Origin: an uncultured Algibacter sp.
GTDB taxonomy: Bacteria; Bacteroidota; Bacteroidia; Flavobacteriales; Flavobacteriaceae
Length of the DNA: 64,000 nucleotides
Assembly (NCBI GenBank): GCA_947502405.1
Contig: CANMZT010000001.1
Coordinates: forward strand, 62,001-126,000
Direction: 5' to 3'
Shown here piece by piece: positions 44,821 to 53,489 of this stretch; position 1 is the first letter of the stretch; each line of letters opens with the position of its first letter. Made by a program: the position numbers and the translations under genes. Under the pieces are notes generated by a model. That model was not told the DNA's origin. It did no database searches and saw nothing but the letters and a program-made list of their open reading frames with translations.

Positions 44821-46149
44821 ATGAATATTACAAGAGAAAACGTTGATGCATTAAATGCTGTAGTTAAAGTAGATATCGCTAAAGAAGATTACAGCGATAA
44901 AGTTGAAAAAATCTTAACAGATTACCGTAAAACAGCAAATATTCCTGGTTTTAGAAAAGGACATGTGCCAATGGGAATGGTAAAAAAGCAGTATGGTAAA
45001 GCTGTATTGGTTGATGAAGTAAACAAGCTTTTACAAGACGCTTTAAACAAATATTTAACAGAAGAAAAATTGGATGTTTTAGGTCAACCATTACCAAAAA
45101 CTCAAGATGAAATTGATTGGGATGCGGATAAGTTTTCTTTTGAATTTGAATTAGGACTTGCGCCAGAATTTGATGTTCAATTAAAAAGTAAAAAAGCAAT
45201 TACCCAGTATAATATAGTTGCGGATGATAAAATGATTGATGAGCAAATTGAGCGTATTCAAAAACAATACGGAAAATTAGTGTCTCAAGATGTCGTTGAA
45301 AAGGATAGCGAAATTACTGGAGCTTATACAAATGAAGAGAAAGAAATTGATAACACCGTTACTTTAACTTTAGATAAGTTTAAAGGAAAATCTACAGCTA
45401 AAAAATTTATTGGTGCTAAAGCTGGAGATGTAATTACATTAAAAACTAAAGGACTTTTTGATGATGAGCATGATTTAATGCATGCATTAAAATTAGGTCA
45501 TGATGATGTTCACGGTTTAGATATTGAAGTGAATTTTACTATTACTGAAATTAATAAACGTGAGTTAGCTGATTTAGATCAAGATTTGTTTGATAAACTT
45601 TTTGGCCCTAAAACTGTAACTTCGGTTACTGAGTTAAAAGCTAAAATTAAGGAAGATGCTGAAAAGCAATTTGTACAGCAAGCAGACCAAAAGTTACTTA
45701 ATGATGTAACTGAGTATTTAGTTGAAAGCACAAAGTTTGATTTACCAGCAGAATTTTTAACTAAGTGGATGCAAACTGCTGGCGAAAAAGAAATGGATGA
45801 AGCTCAAGCCAAAGAAGAATATGAAAAGTCTGAAAAGAGTTTGCGTTACCAATTAATTGAAGGTAAATTAATTGAAGATAACAACATTCAGGTTACTATG
45901 GATGATATTAAAAATCATGCCAGAGAGATGATAAAAGGACAAATGGCACAGTTTGGTCAAATGAATCCTTCTGATAAAGAGTTGGATGATATTGCTGCTA
46001 GAGTGTTATCAAATCAAGACGAAGCACGTAGGATTTCTGAGCAGTTAATAAGCCAAAAACTATTAGAAGTTTATAAAGAAAAGGCAAATCTTAAGGTAAA
46101 AGAATTGACTTATGAAAAGTTTGTTAAAGAAGTTTATGGCGATAAATAA
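44821..46149 (+). CDS. tig: Trigger factor
   Basis: Trigger factor is the ribosome-bound chaperone for nascent chains. The 442-residue protein has the N-terminal ribosome-binding domain with the signature GFRKGHVPMGMVKKQYG (about residues 41-57), and a long helical C-terminal chaperone part. The central PPIase region is divergent and shorter in typical motifs, as in many Bacteroidota. It has its own promoter and terminator and is followed by clpP and clpX, the classic tig-clpP-clpX order. Confidence 0.95.
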   Translation: MNITRENVDALNAVVKVDIAKEDYSDKVEKILTDYRKTANIPGFRKGHVPMGMVKKQYGKAVLVDEVNKLLQDALNKYLTEEKLDVLGQPLPKTQDEIDWDADKFSFEFELGLAPEFDVQLKSKKAITQYNIVADDKMIDEQIERIQKQYGKLVSQDVVEKDSEITGAYTNEEKEIDNTVTLTLDKFKGKSTAKKFIGAKAGDVITLKTKGLFDDEHDLMHALKLGHDDVHGLDIEVNFTITEINKRELADLDQDLFDKLFGPKTVTSVTELKAKIKEDAEKQFVQQADQKLLNDVTEYLVESTKFDLPAEFLTKWMQTAGEKEMDEAQAKEEYEKSEKSLRYQLIEGKLIEDNNIQVTMDDIKNHAREMIKGQMAQFGQMNPSDKELDDIAARVLSNQDEARRISEQLISQKLLEVYKEKANLKVKELTYEKFVKEVYGDK

Positions 46150-46172
46150 ATAAAGAATAATTGTTTATCTTT

Positions 46173-46210
46173 AAGCGCTTAAATCGTTTTAGATTTAAGC
46201 GCTTTTTTAT
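46173..46210 (+). terminator. Terminator after tig
   Basis: A perfect 13-bp stem AAGCGCTTAAATC (46173-46185) with GATTTAAGCGCTT (46192-46204), then a T run. Confidence 0.85.
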
Positions 46211-46293
46211 TTAAAAGATACCTTAATAATAAGTTTTTAAACTCGCATTTATATAAGTTAAGAGTTTAGTAAAAAGAAAGACAATAAAACATT

Positions 46294-46968
46294 ATGGATT
46301 ACGCAAAAGAATTTGAAAAATTCGCGATTAAAGATCAAGGAATAAGTAGCACATACTACAACAAAATAATAAGTAGTATGTATCCAACTAACTTAACGCC
46401 AAATATTATAGAAGAGCGTCAAATGAATATTGCTGTTTTTGATGTATTCTCTCGTTTAATGATGGATAGAATTATTTTTCTAGGAACAGGAATTAATGAT
46501 CAAGTGGCAAACATTGTACAGGCTCAACTGTTGTTTTTAGAGAGTACAGATGCTAATAAAGATATTCAGATTTATATCAATTCTCCTGGAGGTAGTGTTT
46601 ATGCTGGTTTAGGTATTTATGATACCATGCAATTTATTAAGCCTGATGTTGCTACTATTTGTACTGGTATGGCTGCTTCAATGGGAGCGGTTTTGTTATG
46701 TGCTGGCGAAAAAGGTAAACGTAGCGGATTAACGCATTCTCGTGTAATGATTCATCAACCATTAGGTGGAGCACAAGGGCAAGCCAGTGATATTGAGATT
46801 ACAGCAAGAGAAATTTTAATCCTCAAAGAAGAACTTTATAAAATCATTAGTAAGCATTCAGGTCAAGATTACGACAAAGTATATGAAGACAGTGATAGAG
46901 ACTACTGGATGAAGGCAGATAAAGCTAAAGAATACGGTATGATTGATGAGATTTTGGCTCGCAAATAA
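46294..46968 (+). CDS. clpP: ATP-dependent Clp protease proteolytic subunit
   Basis: ClpP forms the barrel-shaped serine protease that ClpX feeds. The 224-residue protein has catalytic Ser129 in [11 protein letters not shown] and His154 in [10 protein letters not shown]; the Asp lies in the region SDRDYWM. The [17 protein letters not shown] block is typical. It lies between tig and clpX, 71 bases before clpX, with no terminator between them, so clpP and clpX are cotranscribed. Confidence 0.97.
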   Translation: MDYAKEFEKFAIKDQGISSTYYNKIISSMYPTNLTPNIIEERQMNIAVFDVFSRLMMDRIIFLGTGINDQVANIVQAQLLFLESTDANKDIQIYINSPGGSVYAGLGIYDTMQFIKPDVATICTGMAASMGAVLLCAGEKGKRSGLTHSRVMIHQPLGGAQGQASDIEITAREILILKEELYKIISKHSGQDYDKVYEDSDRDYWMKADKAKEYGMIDEILARK

Positions 46969-47039
46969 ATAATTTGTAATTTTAAAGAATTGTTATAGAG
47001 GGATTTACAATAAATGAATTCCCCAAATAAATAAGATTA

Positions 47040-48272
47040 ATGGCAAAAGAAGAACTAGAATGTTCGTTTTGTGGTCGTAAAAAACCCGAAACAAATTTAT
47101 TAATAGCTGGATTAGATGCTCATATATGTGATAGATGTATAGAGCAAGCACATGGTATAGTTATAGAAGAATCGAAGCAAAGTGACAGCAGTGATTTATC
47201 TGCAGAATTAAAGCTTCGAAAACCACAACAAATAAAAGCATTCCTTGATGAATATATAATAGGGCAAAATGCTACTAAAAAAGTGATGTCTGTAGCTGTA
47301 TATAATCATTACAAGAGATTATTACAACCTCCATCAAAAGATGAAATTGATATTCAAAAAAGTAATATCATAATGGTGGGACAAACAGGTACAGGTAAAA
47401 CATTAATGGCTAAAACTATAGCTAGAATGCTAAATGTGCCTTTGGCTATTGTTGATGCAACTGTACTTACTGAAGCAGGTTATGTAGGAGAAGATGTTGA
47501 AAGTATATTAACGCGTTTACTTCAAGCAGCAGACTACAATTTAGAGAAAGCAGAGAAGGGTATTGTGTTTATTGATGAAATAGATAAAATTGCTCGTAAA
47601 AGTGATAACCCATCTATAACTCGAGATGTTTCTGGTGAAGGTGTACAGCAAGCACTATTAAAACTATTGGAAGGTACTGTAGTTAATGTGCCACCTAAAG
47701 GTGGACGAAAACACCCAGATCAAAAATTTATAGAGGTTAATACCGAGAATATTTTATTTATAGCAGGTGGTGCTTTTGATGGTATAGAGCGTGTTATTTC
47801 TAAACGCTTAAATATGCAAGCTGTAGGTTACAGTGCTTCAATGTCTGATGAGGTTGTAGATCAAGACCACTTATTACAATACATAATTCCTAAAGACTTA
47901 AAAGACTTTGGTTTAATACCTGAGATTATTGGTCGTTTACCAGTTCTAACATATATGAACCCTCTGGATGCAGACACATTAAGAGCTATTTTAACAGAAC
48001 CTAAAAACGCCATTATTAAGCAATACAAGAAATTGTTTGAAATGGATGAGATTGAATTTACTATTACTGATGGTGCTCTAAGTTTTATTGTAGATAAGGC
48101 TATTGAATATAAGTTAGGAGCAAGAGGATTACGTTCTTTATGTGAAGAGATTTTAACTGATGCCATGTTTGAACTTCCAAGTTCAAATGAGAAAAAGTTG
48201 AATGTTACAAAAACTTACGCTGAAGACAAATTGACTAAAACGACTTTAAAGAAACTTAAAGCAGTTTCATAA
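47040..48272 (+). CDS. clpX: ATP-dependent Clp protease ATP-binding subunit ClpX
   Basis: ClpX is the AAA+ unfoldase for ClpP. The 410-residue protein has the zinc-binding domain (Cys8, Cys11, Cys30, Cys33), Walker A GQTGTGKT, Walker [12 protein letters not shown], the GYVGEDVES pore region, and the sensor block [13 protein letters not shown]. The length is standard. A strong terminator follows. The 280-base gap to the GH3 gene otherwise shows only AT-rich sequence without a gene. Confidence 0.97.
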   Translation: MAKEELECSFCGRKKPETNLLIAGLDAHICDRCIEQAHGIVIEESKQSDSSDLSAELKLRKPQQIKAFLDEYIIGQNATKKVMSVAVYNHYKRLLQPPSKDEIDIQKSNIIMVGQTGTGKTLMAKTIARMLNVPLAIVDATVLTEAGYVGEDVESILTRLLQAADYNLEKAEKGIVFIDEIDKIARKSDNPSITRDVSGEGVQQALLKLLEGTVVNVPPKGGRKHPDQKFIEVNTENILFIAGGAFDGIERVISKRLNMQAVGYSASMSDEVVDQDHLLQYIIPKDLKDFGLIPEIIGRLPVLTYMNPLDADTLRAILTEPKNAIIKQYKKLFEMDEIEFTITDGALSFIVDKAIEYKLGARGLRSLCEEILTDAMFELPSSNEKKLNVTKTYAEDKLTKTTLKKLKAVS

Positions 48273-48292
48273 AAGTTAGAATTTTGATATAT

Positions 48293-48325
48293 AAAAAACC
48301 ACGCTAATTAGCGTGGTTTTTTTAT
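48293..48325 (+). terminator. Terminator after clpX
   Basis: A perfect stem AAAAAACCACGCTAA with TTAGCGTGGTTTTTT (48293-48322), followed by more T. Confidence 0.85.
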
Positions 48326-48555
48326 TTATGGAAATTAATTAATAATGGATATTTTATGTAAAAACTATTATTTCTGTCTCAAAACTTGAGTAAAAGTATA
48401 TCTAATTAATAGTTGTGCAAAATTACTTTTTATAGTTTTAGACTATTAGACGAAATACTCGTTTAAAAAACTTTTTGACATGTAGCTTGTCGATTTGCAG
48501 GCACTTTATCGGTAGAATTTTGATTTAATGGGATAATCTATTCTCATGACGTTTA

Positions 48556-50070
48556 TTAACAGTTTAACTTAAGTAATTCATCTAGATAATCCCGGGTATT
48601 TGAAAGCCTAGGTACTTTATGTTGTCCACCTAATTTGTTGTTTTGCTTTAACCAATCATGAAATAGTTGTGGGCGTGCTACATTAATTGTGGGCTTATTT
48701 AATGTGATATTGTTATAGCGTTTAGCTTCATAATCAGAATTTAATGATTTTAAAGCGTTATCAAATAATTCATTGAAGTAGTTTATGTCTTTTGGTGGTG
48801 TTTTGAATTCAATAAGCCATTCGTGAGCGCCTTTTTCTTTACCTTCCATGAAGATAGGGGCAGCTGTGAAGTCTATAATTTCAGCTTTTGTGCGTTTGCA
48901 TACTTTTTTTAAGGCAGTTTCAGCATTCTCGATAATTAGTTCCTCACCAAACACATTAATATGATGTTTGGTTCTGCCAGTAATTTTTATACGATAAGGA
49001 TCTAAAGAAGTAAATCTTATAGTATCACCAATTTTATAGCGCCATAAGCCAGCATTGGTTGTAATGATAACTGCATAGTTTTTTTTCAATTCTACTTCGC
49101 TTAAAGGAATTGCGTTCTCCTCTGAAGTGCCATAAACATCAATAGGGATAAATTCATAAAAAATGCCATAATCTAGCATTAAGAGCAGTTCATCTGAATT
49201 GTTTTGATCTTGGATTGCAAAAAAACCTTCTGAAGCATTGTAAATCTCGTAATACTTAAATTTTTTATTTGGAAGTATTTTTTTGTATTGATCCTTGTAA
49301 GGTACAAAGCTTACGCCGCCATGAAAATAAACTTCAAGATTGGGCCAAATGTCATGAAGACTTTCTTTACCTGTGGTTTCTAAAACATTATTTAAAAGCA
49401 CCAACATCCAAGAGGGTACACCTGCCAAACTTGTAACCTTTTCATTTATGGTTTCGTTTACGATAGCTTGCATTTTATGTTCCCAATCGCTCATTAATGA
49501 TACTTTATTGCTTGGGGTACTGCTAAACTCTGCCCAAAATGGCATATTATCAATTAAAATAGCAGATAAGTCGCCAAATACAGTACCGTTTTCTTTATAT
49601 AATTCCTTGCTGCCTCCTAGTCTTAAACTTTTCCCTGTGAACAATTGCGAATCCTCATTATTATTCAAATACATACAGAGTAAATCTTTACTTGCTGCGT
49701 AATGACAATCTTCCAAAGATTCTTCGCTGACTGGAATAAATTTACTTTTTGCTCGTGTAGTACCACTAGATTTTGCAAACCATTTAATAGGTGTTGGCCA
49801 GAAAATATTGTTCTCGCCACGTCTTGAGCGCTCTATGCAGTCTTGCCAGCCATCATAATTTTTTATGGGAACACGTTCAGCAAAAGTTTCATAATTTTTT
49901 ATAGATGCAAAATCATATTGCCTGCCAATTTCAGTGTTTTTTGCAAAATCCACTAAGCTTAAAAGGAGTTCGTTCTGTACTTCATTCGGGTATTTTAAAA
50001 ACAATTCAATTTGATGAAATCGTTTTTTGAGGAACCACGATGCAATGGAATTAACTAATGGAATAGGCAT
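48556..50070 (-). CDS. GH3 auxin-responsive promoter family protein (acyl-adenylate type)
   Basis: A 504-residue member of the GH3 family, which in plants joins amino acids to jasmonate or auxin through an acyl-adenylate. The nucleotide-binding block KSSGTTRAKSKFIPVS (about residues 90-105), YNASEGFFA, and LWRYKIGDTIRF are family signatures. Bacterial GH3 proteins are widespread in Bacteroidota; the substrate is not known. It stands alone and is divergent from the DUF2797 gene with a 44-base gap. Confidence 0.92.
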   Translation of the reverse strand: MPIPLVNSIASWFLKKRFHQIELFLKYPNEVQNELLLSLVDFAKNTEIGRQYDFASIKNYETFAERVPIKNYDGWQDCIERSRRGENNIFWPTPIKWFAKSSGTTRAKSKFIPVSEESLEDCHYAASKDLLCMYLNNNEDSQLFTGKSLRLGGSKELYKENGTVFGDLSAILIDNMPFWAEFSSTPSNKVSLMSDWEHKMQAIVNETINEKVTSLAGVPSWMLVLLNNVLETTGKESLHDIWPNLEVYFHGGVSFVPYKDQYKKILPNKKFKYYEIYNASEGFFAIQDQNNSDELLLMLDYGIFYEFIPIDVYGTSEENAIPLSEVELKKNYAVIITTNAGLWRYKIGDTIRFTSLDPYRIKITGRTKHHINVFGEELIIENAETALKKVCKRTKAEIIDFTAAPIFMEGKEKGAHEWLIEFKTPPKDINYFNELFDNALKSLNSDYEAKRYNNITLNKPTINVARPQLFHDWLKQNNKLGGQHKVPRLSNTRDYLDELLKLNC

Positions 50071-50114
50071 ATTTATGCTATCTTTATTTTTTTAAAAATA
50101 ATACTTTTTTTTAT

Positions 50115-50909
50115 ATGACCTACCAAGGTGTTTTAAGGAAAATGGAAACTGAGTTTTCTAGCCCTATCCAGTACTATTTAGTGTTTGATAATGACTTCAT
50201 TAACGTTAACCAGCTTTTGAACCAGCGCATTAAAATACAATTTGTTAAATACGAATGTTTAAATTGCGGTTTGGACAAAGAAATATACAGACAGGGTTTT
50301 TGCAAGGGTTGTTTTTTTGATATCCCCCAAGCAGCAGATTGGATTATGCGTCCAGAATTGAGTACAGCACATTTAGATAAAGAAGACCGCGATTTGGAAT
50401 ATGAGAAAAAAGTGCAACTGCAACCACATATAGTATATCTGGCAAATTCCAGCAATGTAAAAGTAGGCGTAACCAGAAAAACACAAGTGCCTACACGTTG
50501 GATAGATCAAGGTGCGCACGAAGCTATTGAAATTGTGGAAGTGCCCAATCGCTATTTGGCAGGAATAACAGAGGTAGCTTTAAAAGAGCACGTAGCTGAT
50601 AAAACCAATTGGCGAAAAATGCTAAAAAATGACATTGAAGATGAAAATTTAGTAGAGTGGAGGGAGCGTCTTAAATCTTTTATTCCTGATGAAGCTAAGG
50701 CATATTTTATTGAAAACAATTCAGAAACTAATTTAGAGTTTCCAGTAAACAAATATCCAGAAAAGCCTAAGAGTTTAAATATAAAAAAGGAGCAATCTTA
50801 CGAAGGGACATTAGTTGGTGTAAAGGGACAATATCTCATTTTTGAAGATGAGACAGTTTTTAATGTGCGAGCTAATGAAGGTTTGGTTGTCGATATATCC
50901 ATACTCTAA
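50115..50909 (+). CDS. DUF2797 domain-containing protein
   Basis: A 264-residue protein of the DUF2797 family. It has a zinc-ribbon-like set of cysteines, CLNCG at the first pair and CKGC at the second (about residues 52-76). A GIY-YIG-like region follows, IVYLANSSNVKVGVTRKTQVPTRW, in which a nuclease-like strand pattern is visible but the catalytic residues are not certain. Function unknown. The gene is divergent from GH3, with little room for separate promoters. Confidence 0.85.
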   Translation: MTYQGVLRKMETEFSSPIQYYLVFDNDFINVNQLLNQRIKIQFVKYECLNCGLDKEIYRQGFCKGCFFDIPQAADWIMRPELSTAHLDKEDRDLEYEKKVQLQPHIVYLANSSNVKVGVTRKTQVPTRWIDQGAHEAIEIVEVPNRYLAGITEVALKEHVADKTNWRKMLKNDIEDENLVEWRERLKSFIPDEAKAYFIENNSETNLEFPVNKYPEKPKSLNIKKEQSYEGTLVGVKGQYLIFEDETVFNVRANEGLVVDISIL

Positions 50910-50980
50910 TCATTTAGTTTTTTTAACAAGATCATAACATCAAAAAAAAAGCTATTTACTATCTTGTAAATAAAAAAACT

Positions 50981-51205
50981 ATGAAAATTCCAGTGATGTT
51001 TTATGTGGGGCTTACCACATTTATTTTAGTATTATTAACGCTTATGGTGTCTATGAATATGGCGTTTACTTGGGTGTTTTATACCATGTGTTTAGGTCAG
51101 GCTTTAGTGATTGTTATGGTATACAAAGTATTGAAGGATAGATATACCACAGATAAGACTTTTGAACACTTTTACGAAGATAGACCAATTAATTATCACA
51201 AATAG
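50981..51205 (+). CDS. Small two-segment membrane protein, function unknown
   Basis: A 74-residue protein with two hydrophobic segments (about residues 5-25 and 30-50) and a charged C-terminal tail ending FYEDRPINYHK. I do not recognise a family. The clear ATG start, membrane design and lack of overlap with another gene make it a likely real gene. Its stop lies 2 bases from the end of the convergent LysE-type gene, with no terminator visible. Confidence 0.7.
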   Translation: MKIPVMFYVGLTTFILVLLTLMVSMNMAFTWVFYTMCLGQALVIVMVYKVLKDRYTTDKTFEHFYEDRPINYHK

Positions 51206-51207
51206 TA

Positions 51208-51831
51208 TTATACTAGATAAAGGTTTAAACTCTGTGCCAAAGCAATAAAAATAAGTAGTACTCCAGTTACTTTGTTGATTATTTTGGATATATTATCGAT
51301 TCTGTTTTTAATAAGAATACTCAGTTTGCTGTAGCTATAAAGTGTGATGAGTTTTCCCAGATACACTCCAAAGAAAAATAGAAAAAGCACCAAAAGAGAA
51401 GATTCTAATGAAAGTAAGATATCATTATTTTGCATCACACTAAATGCGATGACCCAAAATAGTAATACAGGCGGATTCAAAACACCCAAAATAAATCCTG
51501 TAGCATATTTAGATTGGGATATTTTTAGTTTTTTAGGTGTATTCTTTGATTGTTCTTTAAAAAATAGATATAATCCAACACTAAATAGTATGACTATTAT
51601 ACTAATTTGAACCCAGATGTTTTGCTCAAAAAAGTTTCGTATTGCCATATTGCAATCTAAAGCAAAATAGGATAATAATACTTCTGCTATACCGGCTGTA
51701 ATAGCTATTTTGAAAGCTTGATTAGCATTTTCTTTTAAAGTTGTATTGATGACAGCAATATTTGAGGCTCCTAGCGGCAATGCGCTTAGTGTAGCAGAAA
51801 AAATACCAACAAATAGATATAGTACCATCAT
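51208..51831 (-). CDS. LysE family translocator
   Basis: A 207-residue membrane protein with six predicted segments. The LysE/RhtB features are the early LPLGASNIAVINTTLKENANQAFKIAITAGIAE block, where the family normally has a PGP-type motif (here PLG), and the GFILGVLNPPVLLFWVIAF block in the middle with the conserved NP. Members export amino acids or related metabolites; the substrate is unknown. Confidence 0.87.
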   Translation of the reverse strand: MMVLYLFVGIFSATLSALPLGASNIAVINTTLKENANQAFKIAITAGIAEVLLSYFALDCNMAIRNFFEQNIWVQISIIVILFSVGLYLFFKEQSKNTPKKLKISQSKYATGFILGVLNPPVLLFWVIAFSVMQNNDILLSLESSLLVLFLFFFGVYLGKLITLYSYSKLSILIKNRIDNISKIINKVTGVLLIFIALAQSLNLYLV

Positions 51832-51871
51832 AGGTACTTTGTAGCTTAATATTTAAAAAGCTTACAATAAA

Positions 51872-51902
51872 AAATCCCATTTGATAAAAACAAATGGGAT
51901 TT
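51872..51902 (-). terminator. Terminator after rpsU
   Basis: A perfect 12-bp stem AAATCCCATTTG (51872-51883) with CAAATGGGATTT (51891-51902), 26 bases beyond the rpsU stop on the - strand, followed by a T run on that strand. Confidence 0.85.
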
Positions 51903-51928
51903 CATTATATTATTCTAGAAGGTATTTT

Positions 51929-52123
51929 CTATATATCTTCCTGATCTCTTAAAGTTTGGATATAGGCCGCTTTTTGTATTTCACGACGTCTTTTAACAGA
52001 AGGTTTTGTAAAATACTGCCCTTCTCTTAAATTTTGCATTACTTTAATATTTCTATGCTTTCTTTTATAGCGTTTTAAAGCTCTCTCGATGTTTTCACCA
52101 TCTTTAACAATAATCTTTAACAT
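51929..52123 (-). CDS. rpsU: 30S ribosomal protein S21
   Basis: bS21 is a small basic protein of the 30S platform. The 64-residue sequence has the standard start MLKIIVKDGENIERALKRYKRK and a basic RRREIQK region. In Flavobacteriales bS21 helps hide the anti-Shine-Dalgarno tail of 16S rRNA, and many members carry a strong Shine-Dalgarno sequence before rpsU. None is visible here: the 30 bases before the ATG are AT-rich with no AGGAGG-like run. The gene follows the primary sigma factor gene on the same strand, and a terminator closes it. Confidence 0.96.
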   Translation of the reverse strand: MLKIIVKDGENIERALKRYKRKHRNIKVMQNLREGQYFTKPSVKRRREIQKAAYIQTLRDQEDI

Positions 52124-52182
52124 ATGTATATTTTATAATTTCGTTATCAAGGTTTCCCAAAAGGGATGCAAATTTCTGTTTT

Positions 52183-52204
52183 TTTATTAGGAAAACCTAA
52201 TAAA
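52183..52204 (-). other. Hairpin between rpoD and rpsU
   Basis: A perfect 9-bp stem TTTATTAGG (52183-52191) with CCTAATAAA (52196-52204) and a four-base loop lies about 60 bases before the rpsU start, just after the sigma factor stop. There is no T run on the - strand side, so it does not look like a simple terminator. It may be a leader structure, an RNA-processing site or a 3' stabiliser. Confidence 0.5.
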
Positions 52205-52226
52205 TTTTGGTCTTTGTTTCTCAATG

Positions 52227-53090
52227 TTAGCCTAAATACGTTTTTAGCACCTTATTTCTTGAGGTATGGCGCAATCTGCGAATGCCTTTTTCCCTTATTT
52301 GTCTTACACGTTCACGGGTTAAGCCAATGTTATCACCAATTTCTTGTAAAGTTTTTGGTTGTTTTACATTAATACCAAAATAATGTTTAATAACGTGCGC
52401 CTCGTTTTCAGATAACGTTTCCAAAGCACGATTTACCTCAATATTCAAAGATTTTTTTATGAGCTTATCATCAGGACGTGGTGATTCATCCGATTGTATC
52501 ACATCGTATAAATTTGAAGATTCCCCTTCCCTAAAAGGAGCGTCCATCGAAACATGTCTGCCCGATACACGCATAGACTGTTTCACATCAGCAACTGATA
52601 AATCCAAATTCTTAGCAATTTCATGGGCATTGGGCTCGCGTTCATGCGTTTGCTCCAAATGTGAGTATGCTTTTCTTATTTTATTAATCGAGCCAATTTT
52701 ATTCAACGGTAAGCGTATCACTCGTGATTGTTCTGCAATAGCCTGTAAAATGGCTTGTCTAATCCACCACACCGCATAACTTATAAATTTAAAACCACGT
52801 GTTTCATCAAAGCGTTTTGCTGCTTTTACCAATCCTGCATTACCCTCGTTAATCAAGTCTGATAACGATAAGCCTTGGTTTTGGTATTGCTTAGCCACAG
52901 AAACCACAAATCTCAAATTAGCCGTAACTAGTTTATCCAATGCTCGCTTGTCACCTTCCTTAATCCGCTGCGCCAATTCCACTTCTTCCTCGGCGGTAAC
53001 CATTTGTAATTTGCTAATGTCCTGTAGGTAGTTGTCTAGCGATTTGGTAGCTCTGTTGGTAATTTGTTTCGTGATTTTTAATTGCCTCAT
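52227..53090 (-). CDS. rpoD: RNA polymerase primary sigma factor (RpoD/SigA)
   Basis: A 287-residue sigma-70 of the short Bacteroidota type, with a brief N-terminal part instead of the long region 1.1. Regions 1.2 ([20 protein letters not shown]), 2 ([47 protein letters not shown]), 3 and 4 ([22 protein letters not shown]) are all present. It recognises the TTTG/TAnnTTTG promoters seen in the window. rpsU follows downstream on the same strand. Confidence 0.95.
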   Translation of the reverse strand: MRQLKITKQITNRATKSLDNYLQDISKLQMVTAEEEVELAQRIKEGDKRALDKLVTANLRFVVSVAKQYQNQGLSLSDLINEGNAGLVKAAKRFDETRGFKFISYAVWWIRQAILQAIAEQSRVIRLPLNKIGSINKIRKAYSHLEQTHEREPNAHEIAKNLDLSVADVKQSMRVSGRHVSMDAPFREGESSNLYDVIQSDESPRPDDKLIKKSLNIEVNRALETLSENEAHVIKHYFGINVKQPKTLQEIGDNIGLTRERVRQIREKGIRRLRHTSRNKVLKTYLG

Positions 53091-53398
53091 AAATTATCCT
53101 GAATTATATTTTAAAATTAAACATAACTATAACTTAAACGAATAATCCAGAAATCCAAAAAAATGGGCGTTTTTATTCAAAAATCATTAAAAATTGACCA
53201 ATTTTAAGAGTTTTTTGGTCGTTTTTTATGAAAAACGTGAATTCTGAATCACTAAGCGTGTGCCGAATTCATTATAGGATGGATTGACAAGTTAGTATTC
53301 CAAATATTTAGTCAGAGCTGTTTAGCATCAAAACCTGAGTTAGATTTTATAGATAAGCAGAAAGTATGGTTTATGAAACATAATTGGCAAGTACGCCA
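53091..53398. other. Intergenic region upstream of rpoD
   Basis: About 300 bases without a gene. It must contain the sigma factor promoter, but I could not fix a clear TTTG/TAnnTTTG pair. It has an AT-rich start near rpoD and no large stem-loop that I can trust. Confidence 0.5.
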
Positions 53399-53483
53399 GC
53401 GTTAGCGATTGCAACGGCATCCTTTTTTGCTTTTTCTGCAAAAAAGATATAGTGGAAAGCGCGACCCGCAGGGTAACGCCCAA
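53399..53483. repeat. GCGTTA...TAACGC palindromic element (copy F)
   Basis: Outer arms GCGTTA (53399-53404) and TAACGC (about 53474-53479) with an inner stem CTTTTTTGC/GCAAAAAAG. Shares the ATTG, ACGGCA, ATAGTG and AAAGCGCGACCC blocks with the 89-bp copies D and E, but has a different inner stem. It ends just before the stop codon of the AsmA-like gene. Confidence 0.8.
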
Positions 53484-53489
53484 AAAAAA

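Noticed and set aside
53091-53398. Riboswitch or structured RNA upstream of the sigma factor
   Set aside because: I see no conserved riboswitch motif or convincing long stem-loop, and the downstream gene is not a usual riboswitch target.
2871-53483. CRISPR array or tandem repeat locus
   Set aside because: The repeats are dispersed over tens of kilobases, palindromic and in both orientations, with no regular spacers and no cas genes.
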